The translations under genes and the position numbers were made by a program. The notes beneath the pieces were generated by a model, which had not been told where the DNA came from, made no database searches, and saw only the letters and a list, made by a program, of their open reading frames with translations. This document shows positions 34,647 through 43,193 of a DNA stretch of 64,000 bases, piece after piece (the stretch's first letter is position 1; every line of letters starts with the position of its first letter). The DNA is taken from assembly GCA_019118765.1 (NCBI GenBank), contig DWYI01000005.1:1-64000 (forward strand), given 5' to 3'. The stretch is from Candidatus Allofournierella merdavium. Its GTDB lineage: Bacteria > Bacillota > Clostridia > Oscillospirales > Ruminococcaceae.

Positions 34647-36398
34647 ATGAACAGAATGCGTAAAACCAAGATCGTTTGCACTCTGGGTCCCTCTACGGAC
34701 CGGGAAGAAGTGCTTCGTGATATGATCCTGAGCGGCATGAACGTGGCCCGCTTCAACTTTTCCCACGGCAGCCATGAGGAGCACAAGCGCCGACTGGACA
34801 CCCTCAAGCGCCTGCGCGAGGAGTTGAACCAGCCCGTTGCCGCCCTGCTGGACACCAAGGGTCCCGAGATCCGGCTCAAGACCTTCAAGGGCGGCCAGGC
34901 CGAACTGAAGGAAGGCCAGACCTTCACCCTCACCACCCGCGAGGTGGAAGGCACTGCCGAGGGCTGCGCTGTCACCTACAAGGACCTGCCCGCCGATCTC
35001 ACGGTGGGCAGCACCGTGCTGCTGGACGACGGCCTTATCAGCCTGACGGTCACCAAGCTCACCGACACCGACATCATCTGCCGTGTGGACAACGGCGGCG
35101 TCATCAAGGACCGCAAGGGCGTCAATGTGCCGGGCATCTCCCTTTCCATGCCCTATATGAGCCAGCGGGACAAGGACGACATCCTCTTCGGCATTGAGCA
35201 GGGCTTCGATTTTATCGCCGCCAGCTTCACCCGCAGCGCCCAGGACATCCAGGAAGTTCGCCGGCTGCTGAACAGCCACAATTCCCACATGCGCATCATC
35301 GCCAAGATCGAGAACCGCGAGGGTGTGGACAACATCGACGAGATCCTCACCGCCGCCGACGCGGTGATGATCGCCCGCGGCGACATGGGCGTGGAGATCG
35401 ATTTCACCGAGATCCCTGTCATCCAGAAGGAGATCATCTATCACAGCTTTTCCAGCGGCAAGCCGGTGATCACCGCCACGCAGATGCTGGAGAGCATGAT
35501 CGAGAACCCCCGCCCCACCCGCGCCGAGATCACCGATGTGGCCAATGCCATCTACGACGGCACCAGCGCCATCATGCTCAGCGGCGAGACCGCCGCCGGC
35601 AAGTACCCGGTGGAGGCGGTGCGCACCATGGCCGCCATCGCCGAGCGCACCGAAAACGACGCCAGCTACTTCAGCCGTATGCGCAAGGCCCCGGTGGATT
35701 CCCGCATGAGCATCGTGGGCGCCACCGCCCACGCCGCCGGCACCACCGCCGCGGACGTGAAGGCCGCTGCCATCATCACCGTGAGCAAGAGCGGCGAGAC
35801 CGCCCGGCTGGTGAGCAAGGGCCGGCCCTCCACCCCGGTGATCGCCTGCGTGGTGGACGATTGGGTCCAGCGGCACCTGTCCCTGTCCTGGGGCGTCACT
35901 CCCCTGCTGATGCCCTACGCCCACAACACCGATGAGCTGATCGAACTGTCGGTCAAGACCGCCGAGAACGCCGGCCTTGTGCACACCGGCGACCTGGTGG
36001 TGGTGACCGCCGGCGTGCCGGTGGGCATCTCCGGCACCACCAATATGCTCAAGGTGCACATGGTGGGCGACTCGCTGCTGAACGGCGTGGGCATCGGCGA
36101 GCACAACGCCAAGGGGCCGGTTTGCGTCTGCCGCAGCAACCAGGACGTCAAGGCAAAATTCCGCAAGGGCGACGTGCTGGTGGTCCCCTACACCAACAAC
36201 GAGATGCTGGACGCCATGCGTGAAGCCAGCGCCATCGTGGTGGAGGAAGCGGGCCTGAACAGCCACGCCGCCATCGTGGGCCTGACGCTGTGCAAGGCGG
36301 TGCTGGTGGGCGCCTCCGGCGCGACCCACACCCTGAAAGACGGTGCCATGGTCTCGGTGGACTGCGAGCGCGGCATCGTGCAGAGCATGGCCAACTGA
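34647..36398 (+). CDS. pyk: pyruvate kinase with C-terminal phosphohistidine-swivel domain
   Basis: A 583-aa glycolytic enzyme making pyruvate and ATP from PEP. The first about 470 residues are a standard pyruvate kinase: RKTKIVCTLGPST, NFSHGSHEEH, LDTKGPEIR, IIAKIENREGVDNIDEI, MIARGDMGVEI and ATQMLESMIENPRPTRAE. About 105 extra residues form a PEP-utiliser swivel-like domain containing LNSHAAIVGL with a His in the usual phospho-acceptor position. This extra domain is also found in Bacillus-type enzymes. ATG 34647 is preceded by GGGGAGG. Strong promoter and terminator: a single-gene unit. Confidence 0.97.
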   Translation: MNRMRKTKIVCTLGPSTDREEVLRDMILSGMNVARFNFSHGSHEEHKRRLDTLKRLREELNQPVAALLDTKGPEIRLKTFKGGQAELKEGQTFTLTTREVEGTAEGCAVTYKDLPADLTVGSTVLLDDGLISLTVTKLTDTDIICRVDNGGVIKDRKGVNVPGISLSMPYMSQRDKDDILFGIEQGFDFIAASFTRSAQDIQEVRRLLNSHNSHMRIIAKIENREGVDNIDEILTAADAVMIARGDMGVEIDFTEIPVIQKEIIYHSFSSGKPVITATQMLESMIENPRPTRAEITDVANAIYDGTSAIMLSGETAAGKYPVEAVRTMAAIAERTENDASYFSRMRKAPVDSRMSIVGATAHAAGTTAADVKAAAIITVSKSGETARLVSKGRPSTPVIACVVDDWVQRHLSLSWGVTPLLMPYAHNTDELIELSVKTAENAGLVHTGDLVVVTAGVPVGISGTTNMLKVHMVGDSLLNGVGIGEHNAKGPVCVCRSNQDVKAKFRKGDVLVVPYTNNEMLDAMREASAIVVEEAGLNSHAAIVGLTLCKAVLVGASGATHTLKDGAMVSVDCERGIVQSMAN

Positions 36399-36408
36399 TC
36401 ACAACAGC

Positions 36409-36476
36409 AAGACCTCCCCGTTTTACAGAGCGCGGCCCGCAGGCCCGCGCCCTGTTTGGCGGGGAGGTCTTTTTTT
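36409..36476 (+). terminator. pyk terminator
   Basis: A 12-bp perfect outer stem (36409-36420 with 36460-36471) enclosing a smaller GC hairpin, followed by TTTTT. Confidence 0.83.
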
Positions 36477-36520
36477 ACGCGGCGCGTTCAGGGCCGCCGC
36501 CACCCTTTTCGGTAAAAAGG

Positions 36521-37090
36521 TCACGCTCCTTCGGGGCCGTAGACTGTCATGGACACGCCGGTGTCCCGCACCAGGATATCCCTGGGCAGACGCCAAAAGC
36601 GAAAACACACATACAGGTCTCCCGCCGCGCCGGAAACGTTGATGAGCTGGATCAGATAAAAAAGCCCGAAAAGCTTCTCCCCGGCGAAAACGTTCAGTGC
36701 CAGCAGCACAGCGCCCCACACCACCACCGGGGCCAGCGCCACCACAACATAAGCGCCTTTTGTAAAGTACTCATCGCTGCCGGCAAAGGCGTACAGGCCG
36801 GTGAAGCCGAACCGCACCCGCTTTGCGCCGAACCACTTCATACAGAGGCCGTGCACCAGTTCATGAAGCACCAAATACAGCACGCAGCAGACCAGAAACG
36901 CCGCCAGTGTCGGCGGGCTGGTGAAAACCGCAAACATGGGCGTGAACAAGAAGCCTGCCGCGAACATCGCCAGGGCAATGACGGTGGCAAGGCCGTTGAC
37001 CAGCAGGATGAGCTTCGAATCGTTCTGCAGGTCGAGGTGCAGGATCTCCTGATATTCCCGGGGCAATTGCTGAAAGCAGTGTTTTCTCAT
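36521..37090 (-). CDS. DUF3267-family membrane zincin-like protein
   Basis: A 189-aa protein with about four to five membrane segments and an HELVH zinc-peptidase motif (residues 76-80) at the end of one segment. This is the layout of DUF3267 putative intramembrane or membrane-bound metallopeptidases. A second glycine-rich region (VVVALAPVVVWGAVLL) may hold a further ligand region, but no clear NxxPxxPLDG is seen, unlike site-2 proteases. Substrate unknown. The start ATG at 37090 follows AGAGG. Convergent with pyk. Confidence 0.78.
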   Translation of the reverse strand: MRKHCFQQLPREYQEILHLDLQNDSKLILLVNGLATVIALAMFAAGFLFTPMFAVFTSPPTLAAFLVCCVLYLVLHELVHGLCMKWFGAKRVRFGFTGLYAFAGSDEYFTKGAYVVVALAPVVVWGAVLLALNVFAGEKLFGLFYLIQLINVSGAAGDLYVCFRFWRLPRDILVRDTGVSMTVYGPEGA

Positions 37091-37187
37091 GGTTTCCTCT
37101 CCGTTTCTCAGCACAATTGAACGCCCCGCGGCGGGTCGCAGGGCGCAGGGCATACTGAAGAATGCCGACGGGTCCGACGCGCGGCGT

Positions 37188-37916
37188 TTACGGCACCACC
37201 GCGGCGAGCACCTCGCCGATGGGGCGGCGGATGGTCAGCGCGGCTTCGGCGTCCCGGGGGGTGACGCTGAGGTTGATGACGGCCAGATCCCTGCCGCGGA
37301 AATAATCCACAAGCCCCGCCGCCGGATACACCGACAGCTGCGTACCGCCGATCAGCAGCATGTCCGCCTGCGAGACGGCCTCTACCGCCGCGGTCAGCGT
37401 CGCCGGGTCGAGGCCCTCGCCATAGAGCACAACGTCCGGCTTGATGATCCCGCCGCAGTCGCAGTGCGGCACCGCATCGGCCGATAGCACCGACTCCACC
37501 GGATAACTCTTTCCGCACCGCATGCAGTGGTTGCGGTACACGCTTCCGTGCAATTCCAGCACACGGCGGCTGCCCGCCTGCTGATGCAGGCCGTCGATGT
37601 TCTGGGTGATCACGGCGGTCAGTTTCCCCTGCTGTTCCAGCCGCGCCAGCGCAAAGTGCGCCGGGTTGGGCTTTGCCTGCGGATGGACCAGATACTTGCG
37701 GTAGTAATCAAAAAACACATCCGTGTGCCGCAAAAAGAACTCGTGACTGAGAAGTTCCTCCGGCGGCCGGCCGTAGGCCTGCAGCGCGGCGTACACCCCG
37801 TTGCTGCTGCGAAAGTCGGGGATACCGCTCTCGGTCGAAAGGCCCGCCCCGCCCAGGAACGCTATGCGCTTCGCCCGGCCAAACATCTCGGCCAGCTGCT
37901 CAAGCTGTGCATCCAT
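37188..37916 (-). CDS. NAD-dependent protein deacylase (sirtuin, CobB/SrtN-like)
   Basis: A 242-aa cytoplasmic deacylase using NAD+. Motifs are FLGGAGLSTESGIPDFRS (NAD binding), TQNIDGLHQQAG, catalytic His 123 in ELHGS, zinc Cys 131 and 134 (CMRCG) paired with CDCG at 152-154, and the late GTQLSVYPAAGL. The second zinc pair is C-x-C rather than C-x2-C. Residues typical of the desuccinylase subtype (Tyr/Arg pair) are not obvious. It lies about 97 nt upstream of the DUF3267 gene. Confidence 0.95.
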   Translation of the reverse strand: MDAQLEQLAEMFGRAKRIAFLGGAGLSTESGIPDFRSSNGVYAALQAYGRPPEELLSHEFFLRHTDVFFDYYRKYLVHPQAKPNPAHFALARLEQQGKLTAVITQNIDGLHQQAGSRRVLELHGSVYRNHCMRCGKSYPVESVLSADAVPHCDCGGIIKPDVVLYGEGLDPATLTAAVEAVSQADMLLIGGTQLSVYPAAGLVDYFRGRDLAVINLSVTPRDAEAALTIRRPIGEVLAAVVP

Positions 37917-37996
37917 CTTTATCGCCTCCCCGCCTTATCATACCACATTCCCCGCGCGCTTTCCATTGGTACCGCTCCGGTTTGCGGCCGCATCAG

Positions 37997-38030
37997 AAAC
38001 GCCCCGGGGGCGAAAGTTCCCGGGGCGTTT
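37997..38030 (-). terminator. terminator of the GH25 lysozyme gene
   Basis: A 12-bp perfect stem (37997-38008 with 38019-38030) that starts at the stop codon of the gene; short TTT after it. Confidence 0.68.
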
Positions 38031-38815
38031 TACCGGCCGGAATAGGCCGCAAATTCTTCTATGGCGCCATTGAACACATTCAGGTCGATAAAAGGTTCCT
38101 CGCCTTCGTAACCGGCCAGCCGGCCCCGGTCGGTGTACTGCCAGAAGGTCCAGTCCCTGCCGTCTCCCAGGCGCGGGGAGAAAAAGACGTTCCGGATCCA
38201 GATATCGTACTCCCCGTAGCCCCCCGCCAGATACCGCTCGTACGCGCTGCCGGTGGCATAGATCACCGGGCGCATGCCATAGTGTTCTTCCAGGCGCTGC
38301 AGCAGCAGCGAAAGTTGTTCCGTCACCGCCTCACGGGGCGGCGGACGCAGCTTTTTTTCGCCGTAAAGTTCCACATCCACCACAGGCGGCAGCATTCCCT
38401 CAAAGGGTTCCACCGTCCGGATGAAATTCTCCGCCTGCGTGTCCGCCCCGCTGTCAAAGCTGAAGAAATGGTACGCGCCGATCCGCAGCCCGGTCTGCCG
38501 CGCCTGCGTCCAGTTGTACTGGAAATTGGGGTCCGCCGAACCGCTGCCCTCCGTCGCCTTGATGAACGCGAACGAGATCCCCTGTTCCGCGAGCAGCGGC
38601 CAGTCGATCTGCCCCTGATAAGCGGACACATCTACGCCCCGCACCGGGTATCGGGCCGGAGAGGGGGCGTTCAGGCGGGGCAGCCCGCCGCTCACCCACA
38701 GGCTCACGGCGGCGGCCGCCAGCAGAACAGCGGCCAAAAAGCCAACTGCCACCGCGGGTTTGGAGGGCCCAGGGGCTCCGCCCGGCCGCCGCGGGAAGGG
38801 AAAGTACTGTTTCAT
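38030..38815 (-). CDS. membrane-anchored GH25 lysozyme (1,4-beta-N-acetylmuramidase)
   Basis: A 261-aa surface enzyme: short basic Pro-rich cytoplasmic tail, one signal-anchor segment (about 21-43), then a complete GH25 domain from about residue 57. The conserved Asp 62 (GVDVSAYQG) and the catalytic pair DVE at 147-149 (Asp and Glu) are present, as are FAFIKATEG and DIWIRNVFF. The WTFWQYTDRG segment marks the domain end. Cuts the glycan backbone of peptidoglycan. The start at 38815 has AAGGAGAG upstream. Reading further upstream would run into the tRNA-Ser gene, so that extension is rejected. Confidence 0.93.
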   Translation of the reverse strand: MKQYFPFPRRPGGAPGPSKPAVAVGFLAAVLLAAAAVSLWVSGGLPRLNAPSPARYPVRGVDVSAYQGQIDWPLLAEQGISFAFIKATEGSGSADPNFQYNWTQARQTGLRIGAYHFFSFDSGADTQAENFIRTVEPFEGMLPPVVDVELYGEKKLRPPPREAVTEQLSLLLQRLEEHYGMRPVIYATGSAYERYLAGGYGEYDIWIRNVFFSPRLGDGRDWTFWQYTDRGRLAGYEGEEPFIDLNVFNGAIEEFAAYSGR

Positions 38816-38840
38816 CGGTCTCTCCTTGTATCCACAAAAC

Positions 38841-38873
38841 AAAAACGGGGCAAGCGCAAAGCGTCTGCCCCGT
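38841..38873 (-). terminator. terminator after tRNA-Ser
   Basis: On the minus strand ACGGGGCA/TGCCCCGT (38845-38852 with 38866-38873), followed by TTTTTGTTTTG. Confidence 0.83.
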
Positions 38874-38875
38874 TC

Positions 38876-38967
38876 TGGCGGAAAGAGAGGGATTCGAACC
38901 CTCGGTGGGTTTATGGCCCACACACGATTTCCAGTCGTGCGCCTTAGACCAGCTCAGCCATCTTTCC
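38876..38967 (-). tRNA. tRNA-Ser(GGA)
   Basis: A 92-nt class II tRNA with encoded CCA. The acceptor stem is GGAAAGA/TCTTTCC, discriminator G, T-loop GGTTCGAATCC, and a long variable arm. The anticodon loop CTGGAAA gives anticodon GGA, which reads UCC and UCU. A consensus promoter lies directly upstream and a terminator directly after it, so it is a single-tRNA unit. Confidence 0.95.
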
Positions 38968-39000
38968 AGTTTATACTGCGGTTTCAAAAGCCGCTTATAT

Positions 39001-39029
39001 ATAATACCGAAAAGATCGCATTCTGTCAA
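39001..39029 (-). promoter_or_regulatory. tRNA-Ser promoter
   Basis: Perfect -35 TTGACA (complement 39024-39029), 17-nt spacer, TATTAT (complement 39001-39006). Confidence 0.88.
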
Positions 39030-39041
39030 GCCCTTCGGCGC

Positions 39042-39069
39042 AAAAAATGCCTGCTTTTCAGCAGGCATT
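39042..39069 (-). terminator. terminator of the small helical protein gene
   Basis: A perfect 10-bp stem (39046-39055 with 39060-39069) with a TTTTTT run on the minus strand. Confidence 0.88.
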
Positions 39070-39076
39070 CCCCGGG

Positions 39077-39370
39077 TCACTCCACGCGGGCGGGATAATA
39101 CAGATTGTTACTGATGAACTCCAGCTTATCCTTCAGCGCCTGCTCCATGGTGGCCACCACATTGACCATATTCGCCACCGACTCGTTGACCTCCATCAGC
39201 TGACAGAAATCCACATCCTCCATGGCGATGACACGCTGCAGCTTTTCGCCCTCAGCGTTCAGGATATGGCTGAGAGCGGTCTCCTCCAGGGCGATGCTCT
39301 CCAGCAGGTCGGTGACGGCCTGGCACATGGTGACGGGATTGGAATGCATCGCGATAACGGGCATAGACAT
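39077..39370 (-). CDS. small helical protein with ALEETALSHILNAEGEKLQ motif
   Basis: A 97-aa acidic, all-helical protein with no signal peptide. The central motif ALEETALSHILNAEGEKLQ is like one I recall in many small, often spore- or surface-related, clostridial proteins; I cannot confirm the family. The C-terminal half (VNESVANMVNVVATMEQALKDKL) is amphipathic and could form a helical bundle or coiled coil. Start ATG with AGGAGG 8 nt upstream, terminator directly after the stop: a single-gene unit. Function unknown. Confidence 0.72.
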   Translation of the reverse strand: MSMPVIAMHSNPVTMCQAVTDLLESIALEETALSHILNAEGEKLQRVIAMEDVDFCQLMEVNESVANMVNVVATMEQALKDKLEFISNNLYYPARVE

Positions 39371-39462
39371 GAGGCATACCTCCTGATGAAATGGTGTGGC
39401 AACACGTTGGTGTTGACTACCCCACTATATGCCCGGGGCGGCGTTTTGTTCCGCCCGGCAGC

Positions 39463-39496
39463 AAAAAAGAGCAGGGGCATGTTCCCCTGCTCTTTT
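39463..39496 (-). terminator. terminator of the liv operon
   Basis: A perfect 13-bp stem (39465-39477 with 39484-39496) with six T on the minus strand, immediately after livF. Confidence 0.9.
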
Positions 39497-39500
39497 GGTC

Positions 39501-40217
<717 letters not shown>

Positions 40218-40220
40218 GGA

Positions 40221-40982
40221 TCAGTCACCTCCCAGATATGCCGCAATGACCTTGGGGTTGTTGCGGATGGATTCGCCGGTGCCCTGCGCGATCACCCGGC
40301 CATAGTCCAGCACATAGATGTACTCGCAGATGCCCATGACGAAGTTCATGTCGTGCTCGATGAGCAGGATGGCCAGATCAAAGCGGTCGCGCACCGCCTT
40401 GATGGTGTTCATCAATTCTTCCGTCTCATTGGGATTCATGCCGGCGGCGGGTTCGTCCAACAACAGCAGCTTTGGGTTGGTGGCCAGCGCCCGGGCGATC
40501 TCCAGCTTGCGCTGCTTGCCGTAGGGCAGGCTGGAGGCGGGCAGTTCCGCCTCCTTGTCCAGATCGAAGATCTTGAGCAGCTGCATCGCCTGCTTGTTCA
40601 TCTGGCGCTCCTTTTCCCGGAAGCCGGGCAGGCGGAAGATGCCGGTCCACATGGAATACTTGACCTGGTTGTGCAGGCCGATCTTCACGTTGTCCAGCAC
40701 GCTCATCTGGTTGAACAGGCGGATGTTCTGAAAGGTGCGGGCAATGCCCGCCTGGTTGATCTTCGCCGGCTGCTGGCCGGTGATGTTCCTGCCGTCCAGG
40801 ATGATGTCGCCCTCGGTGGGCTTATATACGCCGGTGAGCATGTTGAACACCGTGGTCTTGCCCGCGCCGTTGGGGCCGATCAGGCCGTACAGCTGGCCCT
40901 TTTCCATCTTCATATCAAGCTGCGCCACAGCCTGCAGGCCGCCGAAGGCGATGCCCAGGTTGGTTACTTCCAGCAGTGCCAT
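40221..40982 (-). CDS. livG: branched-chain amino acid ABC transporter ATPase LivG
   Basis: A 253-aa ATP-binding subunit. Walker A is GPNGAGKTT, the GIARTFQNIRLF segment is typical of LivG, followed by Walker B LLLDEPAAGMNPNE and switch LIEHDMNFVM. The signature region LPYGKQRKLEIARAL replaces LSGGQ, as is normal for this subfamily. It lies 3 nt downstream of livM. Confidence 0.94.
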   Translation of the reverse strand: MALLEVTNLGIAFGGLQAVAQLDMKMEKGQLYGLIGPNGAGKTTVFNMLTGVYKPTEGDIILDGRNITGQQPAKINQAGIARTFQNIRLFNQMSVLDNVKIGLHNQVKYSMWTGIFRLPGFREKERQMNKQAMQLLKIFDLDKEAELPASSLPYGKQRKLEIARALATNPKLLLLDEPAAGMNPNETEELMNTIKAVRDRFDLAILLIEHDMNFVMGICEYIYVLDYGRVIAQGTGESIRNNPKVIAAYLGGD

Positions 40983-40985
40983 ACC

Positions 40986-42104
40986 TCACGCCTCCCCCTT
41001 CTCGCTCTGCGCGCCATCTTTTTTGCGCCGTGCCATCCACTGACGCAGCTTCGGGTTCTCCGCGATCCGCTCGGCCATCTGCTCGCGCCAGGCCACGATC
41101 TGCGGGCTCTGGTTGAAGATCATCATCACGATCAGCACAATGGCATACACCAGCATGCGGTAATCCGCCACGCCGCGCAGCAGTTCGGGCAGCACATACA
41201 GTACCGTGGCCGCGATCATGGAGCCGCGGATGTTGCCGATGCCGCCCAGCACCACGAACACCAGCACCAGGATCGAAGTGTTGTAGTCGAACTTCTTGGC
41301 GGCCAGCGCCGAAAAGTTCAGCGCGTACAAAACGCCCGCCATGCCGGCAAACACCGCCGACACGATGAACGCCATCAGTTTGTACTTGGTCACGTTGATG
41401 CCGGTGGCCTCGGCGGCGATGCGGTTGTCGCGGATGGACATGATCGCCCGGCCCGCGCGGGAGTTGATGAGGTTGAGGATCACGAACAGGGTGATCAGGA
41501 TCAGGATGATGCCCGCCAGGAAGGTGGACGCCTTTTTCATGCCGCTGATGCCGATGGCGCCGTTGATGATCACGTCGCCGTCCGGCGCCAGGCCCATGGA
41601 GGCGGAATCCTTGATGGAGAAATGGAACCCGGCGGAATCAATGCCCAGATACACGGTGTTCAGAACATTTTTGATGATCTCGCCGAAGGCCAGCGTCACG
41701 ATGGCCAGATAGTCGCCCCGCAGCCGCAGCACCGGGATGCCGATCAAAAAGCCGAACACGCCGGCCACCACACCGCCGATGAGCATGGAGAGCGCCAGAC
41801 CCAGCACAGAGGGCATGTTGGAACCGCTGACCACCCAGAACACCGCGCCGGAGAAGGCGCCCACGCTCATGAAGCCGGCGTGCCCCAGGCTCAACTCGCC
41901 CAGAATGCCCACGGTGAGGTTCAGGGAAATGGCCAGCACCACATAGGTGCAGATGGGCACCAGCATCCCCTTCATGGAGTTGTTCAGGATGCCGCCCGAG
42001 GCAAGGCCTTGGGCGACGATGTAAAAGAGCACGACGATCGCATAAGTAATCAGATTGCTGCGCGTGGTCTTTTTCATGTTTTTCAAAGCATTCATCACGG
42101 CCAC
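40986..42104 (-). CDS. livM: branched-chain amino acid ABC transporter permease LivM
   Basis: A 372-aa membrane subunit with about nine segments and the family loop RDNRIAAEATGINVTKYKLMAFIVSA (coupling region). The C-terminal cytoplasmic tail is charged. It directly follows livH with one intervening base. Confidence 0.92.
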   Translation of the reverse strand: MAVMNALKNMKKTTRSNLITYAIVVLFYIVAQGLASGGILNNSMKGMLVPICTYVVLAISLNLTVGILGELSLGHAGFMSVGAFSGAVFWVVSGSNMPSVLGLALSMLIGGVVAGVFGFLIGIPVLRLRGDYLAIVTLAFGEIIKNVLNTVYLGIDSAGFHFSIKDSASMGLAPDGDVIINGAIGISGMKKASTFLAGIILILITLFVILNLINSRAGRAIMSIRDNRIAAEATGINVTKYKLMAFIVSAVFAGMAGVLYALNFSALAAKKFDYNTSILVLVFVVLGGIGNIRGSMIAATVLYVLPELLRGVADYRMLVYAIVLIVMMIFNQSPQIVAWREQMAERIAENPKLRQWMARRKKDGAQSEKGEA

Positions 42105-42105
42105 C

Positions 42106-42993
42106 TCACACCTTCTCGTTCATCGGTTTGCCCAGCAGGCCCGTGGGGCGCACCAGCAGCACGATGATCAGCACCGCGAAAACAATGGCGTCCGCCAGCT
42201 GGGTGGAGACGTAGGCCTTGCTCAGGATCTCGATGACGCCCAGCAGCACGCCGCCCAGCATGGCGCCGGGGATGGAGCCGATGCCGCCGAACACCGCCGC
42301 CGTGAAGGCCTTGATGCCGGGCATCGCGCCGGTGGTGGGCTGCAGCGAGGGGTACGCGGAGCACAGCAGCACGCCGGCAACCGCCGCCAGCGCCGAACCG
42401 ATGGCGAAGGTCAGGGCGATGGTGGAGTTCACGTTCACGCCCATCAGCTGCGCCGCGCCCTTGTCCTCGGAGACCGCCAGCATGGCATGGCCCAGTTTGG
42501 TGTGGTTGACGAAAGCACTCAATCCCACCATGATGATCGCCGCCGAGATGATGGTGACCACCGTCTCGGAGGAGACGACGATCTGCCCGCCGGCCAGATG
42601 CAGTTCCAGCGCGTGGATATTCACCACAGAGGTGAAGTTCTTGGGGTCGGAACCCCAGATGAGCAGCGCCAGGTTTTGAAGCAGATAGCTCACGCCAATG
42701 GCGGTGATCAGCACCGCCAGCGAGGGAGCGCCCCGCAGCGGCTTGTAGGCAAACCGCTCGATGACCAGCCCCAGCACCGTGCACAGCACCATGGACAGCA
42801 GGACCGCCGCCAGCGGCGGGATCCCCATCTGATTGACCGCGATAAACACGATGTAACTGCCCACCATGATCACGTCGCCGTGGGCGAAATTCAGCATTTT
42901 GGCAATGCCATACACCATGGTGTAGCCAAGGGCAATAATGGCATACACACTGCCGAGGCTGATGCCATTGATCAAATAGGAAAGTAACTCCAT
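42106..42993 (-). CDS. livH: branched-chain amino acid ABC transporter permease LivH
   Basis: A 295-aa membrane subunit beginning MELLSYLINGISLGSVYAI, with FAHGDVIMVGSYI and GGIGSIPGAMLGG, typical of LivH. The start at 42993 follows AAAAGGGG; longer readings lack a ribosome site. It has its own promoter downstream of the livK terminators, so it can be transcribed without the binding protein. Confidence 0.92.
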   Translation of the reverse strand: MELLSYLINGISLGSVYAIIALGYTMVYGIAKMLNFAHGDVIMVGSYIVFIAVNQMGIPPLAAVLLSMVLCTVLGLVIERFAYKPLRGAPSLAVLITAIGVSYLLQNLALLIWGSDPKNFTSVVNIHALELHLAGGQIVVSSETVVTIISAAIIMVGLSAFVNHTKLGHAMLAVSEDKGAAQLMGVNVNSTIALTFAIGSALAAVAGVLLCSAYPSLQPTTGAMPGIKAFTAAVFGGIGSIPGAMLGGVLLGVIEILSKAYVSTQLADAIVFAVLIIVLLVRPTGLLGKPMNEKV

Positions 42994-43072
42994 GCCCGAT
43001 TCCCCTTTTCTTCCGCCGGCCTTCCCCCGCCCCTCCAAAATCGGGGAGGGCCGGCCCGCAAATATCTTACTT

Positions 43073-43101
43073 ATTATAGCACTGTTCTAAAGTGCGCACA
43101 A
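43073..43101 (-). promoter_or_regulatory. internal promoter for livHMGF
   Basis: TTGTGC (complement 43096-43101), 17-nt spacer, TATAAT (complement 43073-43078), placed after the tandem terminators of livK. Confidence 0.75.
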
Positions 43102-43102
43102 G

Positions 43103-43165
43103 AAAAAAATGGCGCAAGCGCCGCCTTTTTGACGGAAAAAGGGTGCCGGCTTTCCGCCGGCACCC
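43103..43165 (-). terminator. tandem terminators after livK
   Basis: On the minus strand the first hairpin GGGTGCCGGC/GCCGGCACCC (43141-43165) is followed by TTTTT. The second, GGCG-CTTG-CGCC (43111-43122), is followed by ATTTTTTTC. Together they should strongly reduce readthrough into livH. Confidence 0.82.
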
Positions 43166-43193
43166 CCCTTGGTGCTGTATTGAGTTTACGCGA

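Noticed and set aside
38816..38923. N-terminal extension of the GH25 lysozyme gene
   Set aside because: The extension would start inside the tRNA-Ser gene and cross its terminator; the internal ATG has a good ribosome site and begins before the membrane anchor.
43166..43193. CRISPR-like or direct repeat arrays anywhere in the window
   Set aside because: Repeated motifs seen by eye are terminator stems, the EP and Met-Asp-Pro protein repeats, and lipoprotein linkers; no regularly spaced direct repeats were found.
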